64,000 nt of DNA from positions 12,621 to 76,620 of the forward strand of contig JANRLS010000079.1 of the NCBI GenBank assembly GCA_033762315.1, given 5' to 3'. This DNA comes from CAYLLN01 sp033762315 (GTDB lineage: Bacteria; Planctomycetota; Planctomycetia; Pirellulales; Pirellulaceae). The notes below the pieces were generated by a model, which saw only the letters and a list, made by a program, of their open reading frames with translations, was not told the origin of the DNA and made no database searches. This document shows, one piece after another, positions 51,433 through 60,408 of this stretch (position 1 is the first letter of the stretch; every line of letters starts with the position of its first letter). The translations under genes were made by a program, and so were the position numbers.

Positions 51433-52593
51433 ATGAGCCGTCGCATCTTGTCGCTGGTTGCCTGTGCCGCTGTCGCCGCTTCCGCGTGGTCGCCCGAGCT
51501 GGTGCTGGGGGAAGACATTCTGGAGGAGCGGGTGATTCGCGCCGCGGTTCCGGCAGCGGCTGAACCGGCTCCCGCGCCGGCCGACCCCGCCGATCCGAAT
51601 GCCCCCAAGCCGGAAACGAAGGAAGAGCCGGCGGTCGAGATACCCCGCAAGCCGCCGGTGCAGCTGGGGCCCAAGCACATTCGCCTGCATCTGCTCGATG
51701 GGAGCGTCATCAGCGGCGATCTATCGGTCAGCGAAATCACGGTCGATACGGCCTTTGGCAAGCTGGTGGTGCCGGTGGCCAACATTCGCAGCTTCACCCC
51801 CGGCCTCGACAGCTATCCGAAGCAAATCGCGGAACTGGAAAAGCTGGTCGAGAATCTCGGCTCCGACGACTACAAAACCCGCGAGCAAAGCCACAAAGAC
51901 CTGGCCGCGATGGGAATCAAAATTCAGAAGGAACTGGAAAAGCACGCCGCCTCCGAAAATGCCGAGATCAAGCGGCACATCGGCGAGATTCTGAAAGAGA
52001 TGGAAGAAGCCGCTGAAGAGCAGGCCGAGGACGAGGAAGGAACCGCCGAGCAGCCTTGGATTCGGCAAGACACGGTGGTGACGACCGATTTCACCGTCGT
52101 CGGCAAGGTTTCGCCCAAGGAGTTTTTGATTCAGAGCAAATACGGCCCGCTGAACGTGCTGCTGGCCGACGTGAAAATGGGAGAGCGCGAATCGGGGGCG
52201 AAAGAGGCGTTTCGCCGGAGCGTCGTCGTCGATGGGGCCAACATCGCCCAGCGGAATTTCAAAAGCACCGGCATTCGCGTGCAAGCCGGCGACAAGATCA
52301 TCCTGAAAGCCGATGGCTCGGTGGTGATGTCCCCCTGGGGAAGCAACGCGGCGACCGGCCCCGATGGCGCGCCGAACTATGGCTGGTACGTGCCGAACCA
52401 GATTCCCGGCGGGGCCTTGGTCGCCCGCATCGGCGACAAGGGAACGATCTTCAAGGTCGGCCGGCAAGCGACGTTTGTTGCCAAGAACTCCGGCACACTG
52501 CAACTGGCGATCGGCATCCAGGCGGAATACGCCAACGAGGGATACAACTATCCCGGCCAGTTCAATGTCAAGCTGCGGATTGAGCCGCGGTAG
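51433..52593 (+). CDS. Secreted protein with C-terminal PA-IL-like (LecA-type) lectin domain
   Basis: This 386-residue protein has a signal peptide (1-26) and a Pro/Ala-rich linker. A small beta domain (about 75-118; HIRLHLLDGSVISGDLSV) and a helical HEAT-like segment with a strongly acidic end (about 120-205) follow. The C-terminal domain (about 268-385) contains TGIRVQAGDKIILKADGSVVMSPWG, NYGWYVPNQIPGGALVARIGDKGTIFKVG and GYNYPGQFNVKL (each shown in parts). The order of these segments parallels the galactose-binding lectin PA-IL, where similar loops bind Ca and sugar. Carbohydrate binding at the cell surface is likely but unproven. Confidence 0.78.
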   Translation: MSRRILSLVACAAVAASAWSPELVLGEDILEERVIRAAVPAAAEPAPAPADPADPNAPKPETKEEPAVEIPRKPPVQLGPKHIRLHLLDGSVISGDLSVSEITVDTAFGKLVVPVANIRSFTPGLDSYPKQIAELEKLVENLGSDDYKTREQSHKDLAAMGIKIQKELEKHAASENAEIKRHIGEILKEMEEAAEEQAEDEEGTAEQPWIRQDTVVTTDFTVVGKVSPKEFLIQSKYGPLNVLLADVKMGERESGAKEAFRRSVVVDGANIAQRNFKSTGIRVQAGDKIILKADGSVVMSPWGSNAATGPDGAPNYGWYVPNQIPGGALVARIGDKGTIFKVGRQATFVAKNSGTLQLAIGIQAEYANEGYNYPGQFNVKLRIEPR

Positions 52594-52629
52594 CAGAAGG
52601 ATTAGGGCTGGGGGCTAGGGAAGAGCGGA

Positions 52630-52867
52630 CTCACACTAACCCGCAGCGTCAGCAAGGGAGAGTTCCGGAACACAAGCCCGCAGCGCAAGCAAGGGAATCT
52701 CTCGTTCACCTCGCCGCCTGGCTTGTTCGATGCGAACCGTATATCCTCGCTAGCCTTGCGATCCAACGTGGCACCGCGGCCCTGGCTGGATCGTTCGTCT
52801 TCCTCCCTAGCCCTAGCACCCAGCCCCACTCTCCATTTCCCTTGCTGGCGCGTCGGGTTGGTGTGAG
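52630..52867. repeat. Inverted intergenic repeats (CTCAC-AACCCG...CAGCAAGGGA)
   Basis: CTCACACTAACCCGCAGCGT with trailing CAGCAAGGGA (52630-52659) has a degenerate direct copy at about 52674-52697 and an inverted copy at 52838-52867 (26 of 30 positions complementary). The unit is a common type of planctomycete intergenic repeat. It fills the space between convergent genes; no gene lies in 52594-52870. Confidence 0.65.
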
Positions 52868-52870
52868 AAG

Positions 52871-55240
52871 TCAGCTCTCGAACACCTCGACCACCTCCGG
52901 GCGCATGAGCACGACGAGCGCCCAGATGCCGATGGGAATTCCGAGCAGCCAACCGGCGGTGCAAGGGAGCACGGCGATGACGGCAGCGACCGACGCGAGA
53001 CCGTGCGAGCGGAGCTTGCGCATCCGCCAGCCGGCGACGATGAGCAGCACGGCTGGAATGGTGCTTGCCAGGATGAACACCAGGAACAAGATCCCGGCCC
53101 AGGCGATTCCGACCGGCGTTTCGACCATGCCTGGAGCGGCCTCTGGCTGGGCCAGCACGAAGGGCGCGAACGGAATGGGGCTAGTGAGCGCGAAGGTTGG
53201 CGCGGCAAGCGCTGCCGCCAGCGTGGCAGCCGGCGTTGGCAGGTAGGCGGCTTTGGTTCCCATATCTTCAGTCATTCGCGGCCCTTCATGGATTTGGTCA
53301 CCGGGCCCGAAGAGCACCACTGTCGGAACCATCAGCATCGCCAGCAGCGTGGGAATCAGGCCGACGAGTCCGACCACCATGAGGCCAATCGCCGGGCCAG
53401 CGACGCGGCGGCGAATCGCCTCGCGGCGGGGATCGAGCGGCGCGGCATCTCCCGCGAGTCGCGGCTGGCCAATCACCACCACGGTCCGCCACAGCAAGAA
53501 CAGCCCGGCTTGGAAGCACGTGATAGCGCCCAACAGAAACAGCGGCCCCGACGAGCTGATTCCCCCATACCCATCGAGATAGTCCCACAGCCCCGCGACG
53601 ATCAGCACCACGCCAAGCACCAGGTAGCCGCGCAGCACCCAGTCGAGCCAGGTGGTGCGGGGAGATCGGAGCAAATCCTCGGCCCCCGCCATTTGTCGAT
53701 AAGAGTTGTAGCTGCCCGCCACCGAGCCGAAGCCACCCGCGAGGCAGCCAAAGCCCGCCCCCATCCACCCCCAAAACGGCCCGGCGAGCGGCAGCTGTTT
53801 GGAAACCGCCTCGAGAATCGCGTAGCCGATGGCGAACGCCCCGACCGACATCAGCAAGATGCCCAGCACCATGCCAATGGCGACTCCCAGGACCATCCCA
53901 AGCGGGACGCCACCCGGAGGAGGTGACAGCGTGGGGTCCGACTTGGTCGCGGGGGCGGGGGTTTGCCAGGTGGGAGGTGTTGATCCCCGCGCGGCAACAC
54001 TCTCGCTGCCAAGCTCCGCTTGAGAGCCAGAAATGCCCATCCCCGCGCTCACCATGCCGCCCCCCGCACTGGCCAATTCGCTCTTCACCTGGCTGGCTCG
54101 TTGATAGCGGCGGGCGGGCTCCTTTTCGAGCGTTCGCAGCACGACCTGGTCGATCCGCACGTCGATCTGCACCTTCTCCGACGGCAGCGGAAAGCGGCCG
54201 ATCGGCATCTCGCCGGTGAGCATTTCGTAGATTACGACACCGAGCGAGTAGATGTCGGCCCGGTGATCGACCTCAGTCGGCCGCTCAAACTGCTCGGGGG
54301 CCATGTAGCGCGGCGTTCCCATCACTTGCCGCGTTTGCGTGAGGGTGAAATCGTCGCTCCCGGGGACGAGCAGCTTGGCGAGGCCGAAATCGGCGATCTT
54401 CACTCGCCCCGCCCGGTCGAGCAGCACGTTTTCGGGCTTGATGTCCCGATGCACGATTCCCTGGTCGTGGGCATATTGCAAGGCGTCGCAAATCTGCGGC
54501 ACAATCGCCAGCGCCTCGCGCGGCGAGAGCCGCCCCGCGCGCAGCGCTTGCCGCAGGTTCACGCCATCGACGAACTCCATGATCAGGAAATAGATTTCGC
54601 CCGCCTGGCCGAAATCGTGGACCGTCACGATGTTGGCATGGTTGAGCCGCGCCAAGGCCCGAGCTTCGCGGGCAAAGCGCTCGGCAAAGGCCGGGTCTTT
54701 GGCCGCTTCGGGCGGAATCACTTTCAGAGCGACAATCCGGTCGAGATTCTTCTGCCGGGCCTTATAGACGGCTCCCATGCCGCCACGGCCAAGAAGTTCC
54801 AAAATTTCAAGCTGCGGAAAATGCTTCGCCAGATCGGCCGGCACCTGGCTCGTCACCGGCGGCTGCGAGCCGGAAGGGGGCGTGGTCATCGCCAGGCCGT
54901 CGGCAGTGAGCGGCGCGGGGGCTTCCAGTCCGCCGGCCAAGAGGCACGCCGCGCACAGCCCCTCGGGCGAATCGCCGCCAAGTGCCGCCCGGCATTGAGG
55001 GCAAAATCGCTTGGTGATGCTGGCGACCACATCGGCCGAAGATTGGGCGGCGTCGATGGGTTGCGACAACGATACCGCGGCGGGTGCCGCGGCAGCCGGG
55101 CCGGGAGTCGAATCCCCTTTCGCCTGTTTGAGAAAGTAGGCCAGCCCGCCGATCGCCAGCCCAAGCAGGCCAAAGAACAGGAGGCACAAAAAGCCCAGCA
55201 CCACGATTTCCGCGGCACCCAAACCAATGACCGCCAACAT
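52871..55240 (-). CDS. Membrane Ser/Thr protein kinase
   Basis: This 789-residue protein has an N-terminal transmembrane segment (about 10-38) and a zinc-ribbon-like CPQC...CAAC pair (about 82-105). The Hanks-type kinase domain spans about 148-400: LGRGGMGAVYKA (P-loop), VALKVIP (Lys), HRDIKPENVLL near 263 (catalytic Asp) and DFGLAKL. The C-terminal region (about 450-789) has seven to nine hydrophobic helices. The kinase is complete and should be active on the cytoplasmic side. An ECF sigma gene lies 99 nt upstream on the same strand, a common pairing in planctomycetes. Confidence 0.93.
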   Translation of the reverse strand: MLAVIGLGAAEIVVLGFLCLLFFGLLGLAIGGLAYFLKQAKGDSTPGPAAAAPAAVSLSQPIDAAQSSADVVASITKRFCPQCRAALGGDSPEGLCAACLLAGGLEAPAPLTADGLAMTTPPSGSQPPVTSQVPADLAKHFPQLEILELLGRGGMGAVYKARQKNLDRIVALKVIPPEAAKDPAFAERFAREARALARLNHANIVTVHDFGQAGEIYFLIMEFVDGVNLRQALRAGRLSPREALAIVPQICDALQYAHDQGIVHRDIKPENVLLDRAGRVKIADFGLAKLLVPGSDDFTLTQTRQVMGTPRYMAPEQFERPTEVDHRADIYSLGVVIYEMLTGEMPIGRFPLPSEKVQIDVRIDQVVLRTLEKEPARRYQRASQVKSELASAGGGMVSAGMGISGSQAELGSESVAARGSTPPTWQTPAPATKSDPTLSPPPGGVPLGMVLGVAIGMVLGILLMSVGAFAIGYAILEAVSKQLPLAGPFWGWMGAGFGCLAGGFGSVAGSYNSYRQMAGAEDLLRSPRTTWLDWVLRGYLVLGVVLIVAGLWDYLDGYGGISSSGPLFLLGAITCFQAGLFLLWRTVVVIGQPRLAGDAAPLDPRREAIRRRVAGPAIGLMVVGLVGLIPTLLAMLMVPTVVLFGPGDQIHEGPRMTEDMGTKAAYLPTPAATLAAALAAPTFALTSPIPFAPFVLAQPEAAPGMVETPVGIAWAGILFLVFILASTIPAVLLIVAGWRMRKLRSHGLASVAAVIAVLPCTAGWLLGIPIGIWALVVLMRPEVVEVFES

Positions 55241-55339
55241 GAGGCACCTCGCGCGAGAATTTCCGCCGTGTACTGTAACTCGACTGCTAGTACTTACGGA
55301 AATCCCCGCCGCGGTTACACAAGAATCGCTGGTCCCCCG

Positions 55340-56074
55340 CTAACCGCCCCGCAGGGCGGCTCGCAGCGCGGCCAGTTCTTCGTCCACATCTTCTTGTGCC
55401 GCAACGGTTTGCGCGATCTCGGCCCGCAGCCTTTCGCGATACTTTTCCCGCAGCCGGTGAATCGCCACCTTCAAAGCTCCCTCGGTCATGCCGAGCGATT
55501 CGGCGACCTGCCGCAGCGGCGGCGCGCCTGCCTCGCCGGTGAGAAACTGCTTGAGCACCTCGAACAGCGGCAACTTGCCGGCGGCCGCGTGCTCTTGGCG
55601 AAGCGCGGCCAGTGTCCGGTCGAGCAACGTCAACGCCCAGCGGCGCTCGAAGATGCGTTCCGGGGTCCAGTCGTGGCTTGGTTCGCGCAGGTAGCGCCGT
55701 TCGCCGTCGTCGAAGTCGATGGATAAACTGGCCCTGCCGCCGCCCCGCTTTTGGGCCGCCCCCTTCTCGCGCTCCTTCGCGGCAAAGCGGGCGACGGCGG
55801 TCAGCAAAAAGGCTCGAAACCGCCCCCGCTCGCGATCGGCATCGGCCAAGTATCCCTTTTCGAGGAGCGTGGCGAAAAACTCCTGGGCGAGGTCGCGGGC
55901 ATCTTCGGCCGCGCGGCCACGGCGGCGCAGATACGCGTAGATCGGATACCAATACGCTGCGCACAAATCGGCCAGGGCCGCGCGACTGGCATCCGATTCG
56001 CCACTCGCCGCGGCGATCAGGCTCCAGTGCGTGGTGTGAAACTGCGAATCGCCGGCCGGCGTCGATGCGGACAT
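55340..56074 (-). CDS. ECF-like RNA polymerase sigma factor
   Basis: This 244-residue protein is of the planctomycete/verrucomicrobial ECF sigma type that opens with FHTTHWSLIAAA. Region 2 is ALADLCAAYWYPIYAYLRRRG and DARDLAQEFFATLLEKGYL; region 4 is EAGAPPLRQVAESLGMTEGALKVAIHRLREKYRE (in parts). A long linker of about 90 residues separates the two regions, typical of the group. Start: ATG 56074. It is divergent from a second kinase at 56164 and precedes the kinase at 55240, so it could serve both. Confidence 0.9.
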   Translation of the reverse strand: MSASTPAGDSQFHTTHWSLIAAASGESDASRAALADLCAAYWYPIYAYLRRRGRAAEDARDLAQEFFATLLEKGYLADADRERGRFRAFLLTAVARFAAKEREKGAAQKRGGGRASLSIDFDDGERRYLREPSHDWTPERIFERRWALTLLDRTLAALRQEHAAAGKLPLFEVLKQFLTGEAGAPPLRQVAESLGMTEGALKVAIHRLREKYRERLRAEIAQTVAAQEDVDEELAALRAALRGG

Positions 56075-56163
56075 GGGGTGAGTATAACTTCCCCGGCGGC
56101 CGCACCTTATACTCAAGTGCTGTCGCCTCCGCATCGCCGCGCGCCGCCTGGGAATTTCGCGCC

Positions 56164-58011
56164 ATGCCTCTCGAAAAGCTCGGCCCCTACAAGCTGCAAA
56201 AGATGCTCGGCCGCGGCGGCATGGGGGCGGTCTATTGGGGGCTGAACGAAGCCACCGGCGAGCGGGCCGCGGTCAAGGTGCTGTCGGGGCATCTGGCCGA
56301 CGACGGGGCCTTTCGCGAGCGCTTCAAGCAAGAGGTCGAAACGCTTAAGCGCCTCTTGCATCCGAATATCGTGCAGCTCTTCGGCTTTGGCGAGGAAGAC
56401 GGGCATCTGTTCTACGTGATGGAGCTCGTCGAGGGGCAGAGCCTGCAAGACGAGTTGGGGGCGGGACGGCGCTTTACCTGGCGCGAGGTCGCGCGCATCG
56501 GCGTGGCGGTTGCCTCGGCATTGAAGCACGCCCACGACCGGGGAATCATCCATCGCGACCTGAAACCCGCGAACCTGCTGCTCGACCCGCAGGAGCAGGT
56601 AAAGCTGACCGATTTTGGCATCGCCAAGCTGTATGGCGGGGCGAATGTCACGGCTGACGGCGGCGTGCTCGGCACCGCCGACTATATGGCCCCCGAACAA
56701 GCCGAGGGGAAGCCGGTCACCAGTCGGTGCGATTTGTATGCGCTGGGGAGCGTGCTCTTCGCCCTGCTCACCGGGCGGCCGCCGTTCGCGGGCAAATCGC
56801 TGATCGAGGTGATCTCGGCCCTCAAAACCGAGCCGCCGATGCCTGTTCGCCGCCTCGCCCCGGATACGCCCGAGGAGTTCGAAATCATCATCGGCCAGCT
56901 CCTGGAAAAGGACCCGCAGCGGCGCATTCCGACGGCGCTGGCGGTCGCCAATCGGCTGAAGGCGATGGAGCACGCGCTGTCGCTGGAGACGCGCGTCGCC
57001 CCGATTGACGACGGCGCGACGGGGAATCTGCGTCTCGCTCCGCCAGCGAATAAGCCCGGACCGTCCGCGATTACCGCCCCCCTCGCTCCGCGCGACGCGA
57101 CCGCGCCCCTCTCGGACAAAGCCGAGCCCGACTATCGCATCGCCGGTGTCGCGCCGACCGTGGTCCGCGGCGGGGGGAGCATCGCCTCCGCGCCGACCGT
57201 CGTGCCCGGCGAGCCCGACGATATGGCGCTCGCCGCCGAAGAGCCAGCCCCGCGCGCGACGCGCTTCACCCGCGTGCCGCAGGCCGTGACGCCGGCTACC
57301 GACGACGGCGACGAATTCGGCCCGAAGCAATGGCTGCTCGTCGGCGGGCTATTGCTGGTGTCGGCCGTGGTGATCGGGGGAATCGTCTTTTTTGCCACCC
57401 GCCCGCCGAGTGCCGACGACCTCTATCGCCGCGTGCAATCCGCGCAAACCTCGAGCGGTGCCGAGGGGCTGGCGGCAGTCGCGGACGATTTGAAGCAGTT
57501 CGGCGAGCTGTACGCCGGCGATCCGCGCGCGGCGGAGATTGCCGGCTGGCAAGAGGAATTGAACCTCTATCGCCTGCAAAAGCGGTTCGAGTTGCAGGCC
57601 CGCCGCGCGGGAGGCGACGACGCGCTGCTGCCGGTCGAACGGGCGTATCTCGCGGCCGTGCAAATGGCGGCGAGCGACCCCGAACAGGCGCTCGCCCGGT
57701 TTCGAGCGCTCGTCGATGTCTATTCCGGCCCGTCCGATCCGAACCTCTCGTCGGCCGAGTGGCGGCGCGTCGATCAGTGCCTGACCCTCGCCCGTCAGCA
57801 AAGCCTGCAACTGGCGGCGACCATCGACAAGGCGACCGCGCAAGAGCGCACCGCCGTCGCCGGGCAAATGAAGCGCGCCGACCAGCTCGCCCAGGACAAC
57901 CGCATCGCCGCCGAAAAAATCTGGCGCGGCATCATCACCCTCTATGCCGGCAAGGCCTGGGCGAAAGAGCTGGTCGAACAGGCGCAAGCCAGGCTCGCGC
58001 CGACGAAATAG
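56164..58011 (+). CDS. Ser/Thr protein kinase with one transmembrane helix
   Basis: This 615-residue protein has a Hanks-type kinase domain at about 1-275: LGRGGMGAVYWGL, AAVKVLSG, HRDLKPANLLL near 129 and DFGIAKL. A Pro/Ala/Thr-rich linker (about 280-385), a transmembrane helix (about 389-410) and an extracytoplasmic helical domain (about 415-615) with TPR-like character follow. It lacks PASTA repeats. The start at ATG 56164 places the P-loop at residue 14. It is divergent from the ECF sigma gene; FHA proteins such as the one at 28781 are possible readers of its products. Confidence 0.92.
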   Translation: MPLEKLGPYKLQKMLGRGGMGAVYWGLNEATGERAAVKVLSGHLADDGAFRERFKQEVETLKRLLHPNIVQLFGFGEEDGHLFYVMELVEGQSLQDELGAGRRFTWREVARIGVAVASALKHAHDRGIIHRDLKPANLLLDPQEQVKLTDFGIAKLYGGANVTADGGVLGTADYMAPEQAEGKPVTSRCDLYALGSVLFALLTGRPPFAGKSLIEVISALKTEPPMPVRRLAPDTPEEFEIIIGQLLEKDPQRRIPTALAVANRLKAMEHALSLETRVAPIDDGATGNLRLAPPANKPGPSAITAPLAPRDATAPLSDKAEPDYRIAGVAPTVVRGGGSIASAPTVVPGEPDDMALAAEEPAPRATRFTRVPQAVTPATDDGDEFGPKQWLLVGGLLLVSAVVIGGIVFFATRPPSADDLYRRVQSAQTSSGAEGLAAVADDLKQFGELYAGDPRAAEIAGWQEELNLYRLQKRFELQARRAGGDDALLPVERAYLAAVQMAASDPEQALARFRALVDVYSGPSDPNLSSAEWRRVDQCLTLARQQSLQLAATIDKATAQERTAVAGQMKRADQLAQDNRIAAEKIWRGIITLYAGKAWAKELVEQAQARLAPTK

Positions 58012-58169
58012 CCGCGCGGACGAACTTCGTAGCCACGGATGAAACACGAATTGAACACCGACCACGCCGAGTGCGTGCGGCATTTGTCTGATTTACAACA
58101 TCCGTGTAAATCGGTGTTTCATCGGTGGCTTCTCTCGCTTCTTTCCTCTCTCGATTTGGAACCCTGACC

Positions 58170-59222
58170 ATGTTTACTCGCTGGCGCTTGTCTCTTTTGA
58201 TTCCCCTGTTTCTGGCCTCGGCCTGGTTCGCCGGCGCTCATTTCGCCGCGGGCCAAGCGGAATCCGGCCCCGCAATCAAGGGCTGGAAACCGGGCGTCGG
58301 CTGGGGCTGGATTTGGGGAAAGGACGACGAAGTCGGCGCGCTGAACGCGATGACCGACCAGTCGCGTGCCGCCGCCTTGCGCCTGGCCACCACTGGCAAA
58401 ACCTATGACCTGGGTATCACCTATAGCCGCCGCAGCTACAAATGGCCGGGGCACGCGCCGGGCGAAGTGATGACCTTTCGCTCTCCTCCCGGCGAATCGG
58501 CCCAAAAGGATGCCGACTTCATTCGCCCCGAAGTCAACCCCAGCGGCACGCGCTGGCATTCTTGTGCCCTCTTTATGAGCGATAACGTGGCGACGCAGAT
58601 CGATGGCCTGGGGCACGTCACCGTCGGCGACGATCATCATTGGTACAACGGCTTCAAGGAGGCCGATTGGGGAGGCGATTTCGGCGTCCGCCGTTGCGAC
58701 GCGACGACGATCCCGCCGATCGTCGCCCGCGGCGTGCTGCTCGATATCGCCGGCGCTCGTCAGGTCGCCGAATTGCCCGAGCACTATGCCATCACCCCCG
58801 CCGACATCGATGCCGCCCTCGCCCGCCAGAAGAGCGAACTGAAGCCCGGCGACGTGGTGCTGATCCGCACCGGCACGCTTCGCCACTGGGGAGCCGACGG
58901 TGCCGACCATGCCAAAATCGGCACGCATGACTCGGCTGGCATCACGCTCGAAACGGCAAAGTATTTGGTCGAGCGGCACGGGGCGATGCTCATCGCCAGC
59001 GACACCAGCGGCCTCGAAGTTGGCCCCGCCCCCGCCGGCAGCGATTCGTTCATTCCGGTTCACAAATACCTGCTCGTCGAGCAGGGAGTTCACATCGGCG
59101 AGTTTCACTATCTCGAAGACCTCGCCCGCGACCACGCCTATGAATTCTGCTACCTCGCCACCGTCAGCAAAATCGCCGGCGCGACTGCTGGGTTTGCCCT
59201 ACGGCCGCTGGGGATTAGGTAG
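58170..59222 (+). CDS. Secreted cyclase family protein (kynurenine-formamidase-like)
   Basis: This 350-residue protein has a signal peptide (1-30, ending AGAHFAAGQ) and a cyclase/KynB-like metal hydrolase domain. The metal-binding motif HxGTHxDxxxH is recognisable but altered: DNVATQIDGLGHV with Asn-Val for His-x-Gly. A following HH (DDHHWYNG) and the C-terminal HIGEFHYLEDLA may supply ligands. Family members hydrolyse cyclic or amide bonds. ATG 58170 gives the signal peptide; the frame is open to 58125. Confidence 0.87.
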   Translation: MFTRWRLSLLIPLFLASAWFAGAHFAAGQAESGPAIKGWKPGVGWGWIWGKDDEVGALNAMTDQSRAAALRLATTGKTYDLGITYSRRSYKWPGHAPGEVMTFRSPPGESAQKDADFIRPEVNPSGTRWHSCALFMSDNVATQIDGLGHVTVGDDHHWYNGFKEADWGGDFGVRRCDATTIPPIVARGVLLDIAGARQVAELPEHYAITPADIDAALARQKSELKPGDVVLIRTGTLRHWGADGADHAKIGTHDSAGITLETAKYLVERHGAMLIASDTSGLEVGPAPAGSDSFIPVHKYLLVEQGVHIGEFHYLEDLARDHAYEFCYLATVSKIAGATAGFALRPLGIR

Positions 59223-59387
59223 GGGACAACTACCAGCGAGACTTCGGCACATCTTGCCGATGTCGCGCCGCTTTTTGCCCATTTCGGCCGCCAGCGACCG
59301 GCAGATTTTAACCCTTGACCGGCGAGCTATCGGCCGCGTAGGCTTCGCGCGGTTCACGTTCGCTTCGACATTTACAGGAGACACGTT

Positions 59388-59834
59388 ATGGTGCTTGCCA
59401 AGAAGGTGGGTTGGGGAGTGGCCGCGGCGGCTTTGCTGGCGGTGGGGGCGGCGATCGCTGCCGACGGGGTCAAGCTGGAAGGAATCAAGTGCCTGATTGC
59501 CGGTGGCAAAGCGGCCAAGGCCGAGCATGCCGTCGATTACAAGGGGGGCAAGGTCTTCTTCTGCTGCCCGAATTGCCCGAAGTCGTTCTCGGCTGACCCG
59601 GCCAAGTTCGCCGCCAAGGCCAACCATCAACTGTTCGCCACCGGCCAGGCCAAGCAAACCGCTTGCCCCCTGACCGGCGAAGCGGTCGATAGCGCGACGA
59701 AGGTCAAGGTCGGCGGCGTCGAGGTCGCCTTCTGCTGCGACATGTGCAAGGCGCAGGCCGAACAGGCCCAGGATCCCGTCTCCGTCGTCTTTAGCGACAA
59801 AGCGTTTGAGAAGGGCTTCAAAGTCGGCAAGTGA
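59388..59834 (+). CDS. Secreted Cys-rich metal-binding protein (TRASH/YHS-like)
   Basis: This 148-residue protein has a signal peptide (1-24, ending AIAAD) and two related modules, each with FCC-x2/3-C: VFFCCPNCPKSFSADPAKF (about 63-81) and VAFCCDMCKAQAEQA (about 116-130). Single Cys in IKCLIAGGKAA and TACPLTGEAV pair with them, giving two likely metal sites of the TRASH/YHS type. AGGAG precedes ATG 59388 by a few bases. A good terminator follows, so it is monocistronic. Heavy-metal binding in the periplasm is likely. Confidence 0.85.
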   Translation: MVLAKKVGWGVAAAALLAVGAAIAADGVKLEGIKCLIAGGKAAKAEHAVDYKGGKVFFCCPNCPKSFSADPAKFAAKANHQLFATGQAKQTACPLTGEAVDSATKVKVGGVEVAFCCDMCKAQAEQAQDPVSVVFSDKAFEKGFKVGK

Positions 59835-59862
59835 CGCCGACTGGAAGCAAACAACGACACGG

Positions 59863-59893
59863 AAAGGCCAGGCCAGCAGGGCTTGGCCTTTTC
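59863..59893 (+). terminator. Rho-independent terminator
   Basis: AAAGGCCAGGCC and GGGCTTGGCCTTT form a stem of about eleven pairs around AGCA, with the 3' arm ending in a T-run (CCTTTTCT). It follows the stop of the Cys-rich protein gene by 29 nt. Confidence 0.8.
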
Positions 59894-60128
59894 TGGTTGG
59901 TGAAAGGCCTGAACGCACTCCCTGGAGCTACCGCCGGGAGAGAAAAGGGGGGGAGAGAAAAGGGGACAGGTCCAATAGGCTCCCCCCACCAGCATCGCGA
60001 CGCGCGGACGGTGGGTCGAGCCTACCCTACTTTGCTTGGGAACGAGGGGGGGAAATCTTCAAGTGTTTGCCGGGCAGCGAGTTACGACGATTTGAGCGAC
60101 CGGGATGAGTCTTGAACACGCGCAGCGC

Positions 60129-60299
60129 GTGACCAGACGTGTCACGGCAGCGAAAAATTTTGGGCGATGCGTGGGGCGATGGAAACGCCGTTAGTGTACA
60201 TATTTATTGTATTAAAGGTGGCGCATCTTCCCTTACGAATTCCCGCCAAAAAATTCCGCGCGCTAGTTTCTTGACGCGCGCAAGTCGGCTCGCAATAGT
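60129..60299 (+). repeat. Element E3, copy C, with promoter-like end
   Basis: GTGACCAGACGTGTCACGG followed by CAGCGAAAAATTTT (60129-60161) matches 33378-33410 and forms a CGTGAC/GTCACG hairpin. GCCGTTAGTGTA at 60187 aligns with GCGTAAGTGGTT of copy B. CCGCGCGC..AG..CTTGACG (60257-60276) is shared with 33506-33526. Here TTGACG (60271-60276) and AATAGT (60294-60299) are 17 nt apart, a reasonable promoter, so the element may drive a transcript through E2. Confidence 0.65.
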
Positions 60300-60408
60300 A
60301 CGTCCGATCGTGGCGATTGCCGCCTCACGGCCAGGAATTGGGAGGAGATCAGGTTCCCGGGCACCGAGCCTCAAGACGCGCCGCGCCTCGCCGCCCCCCA
60401 GCTCGCGG

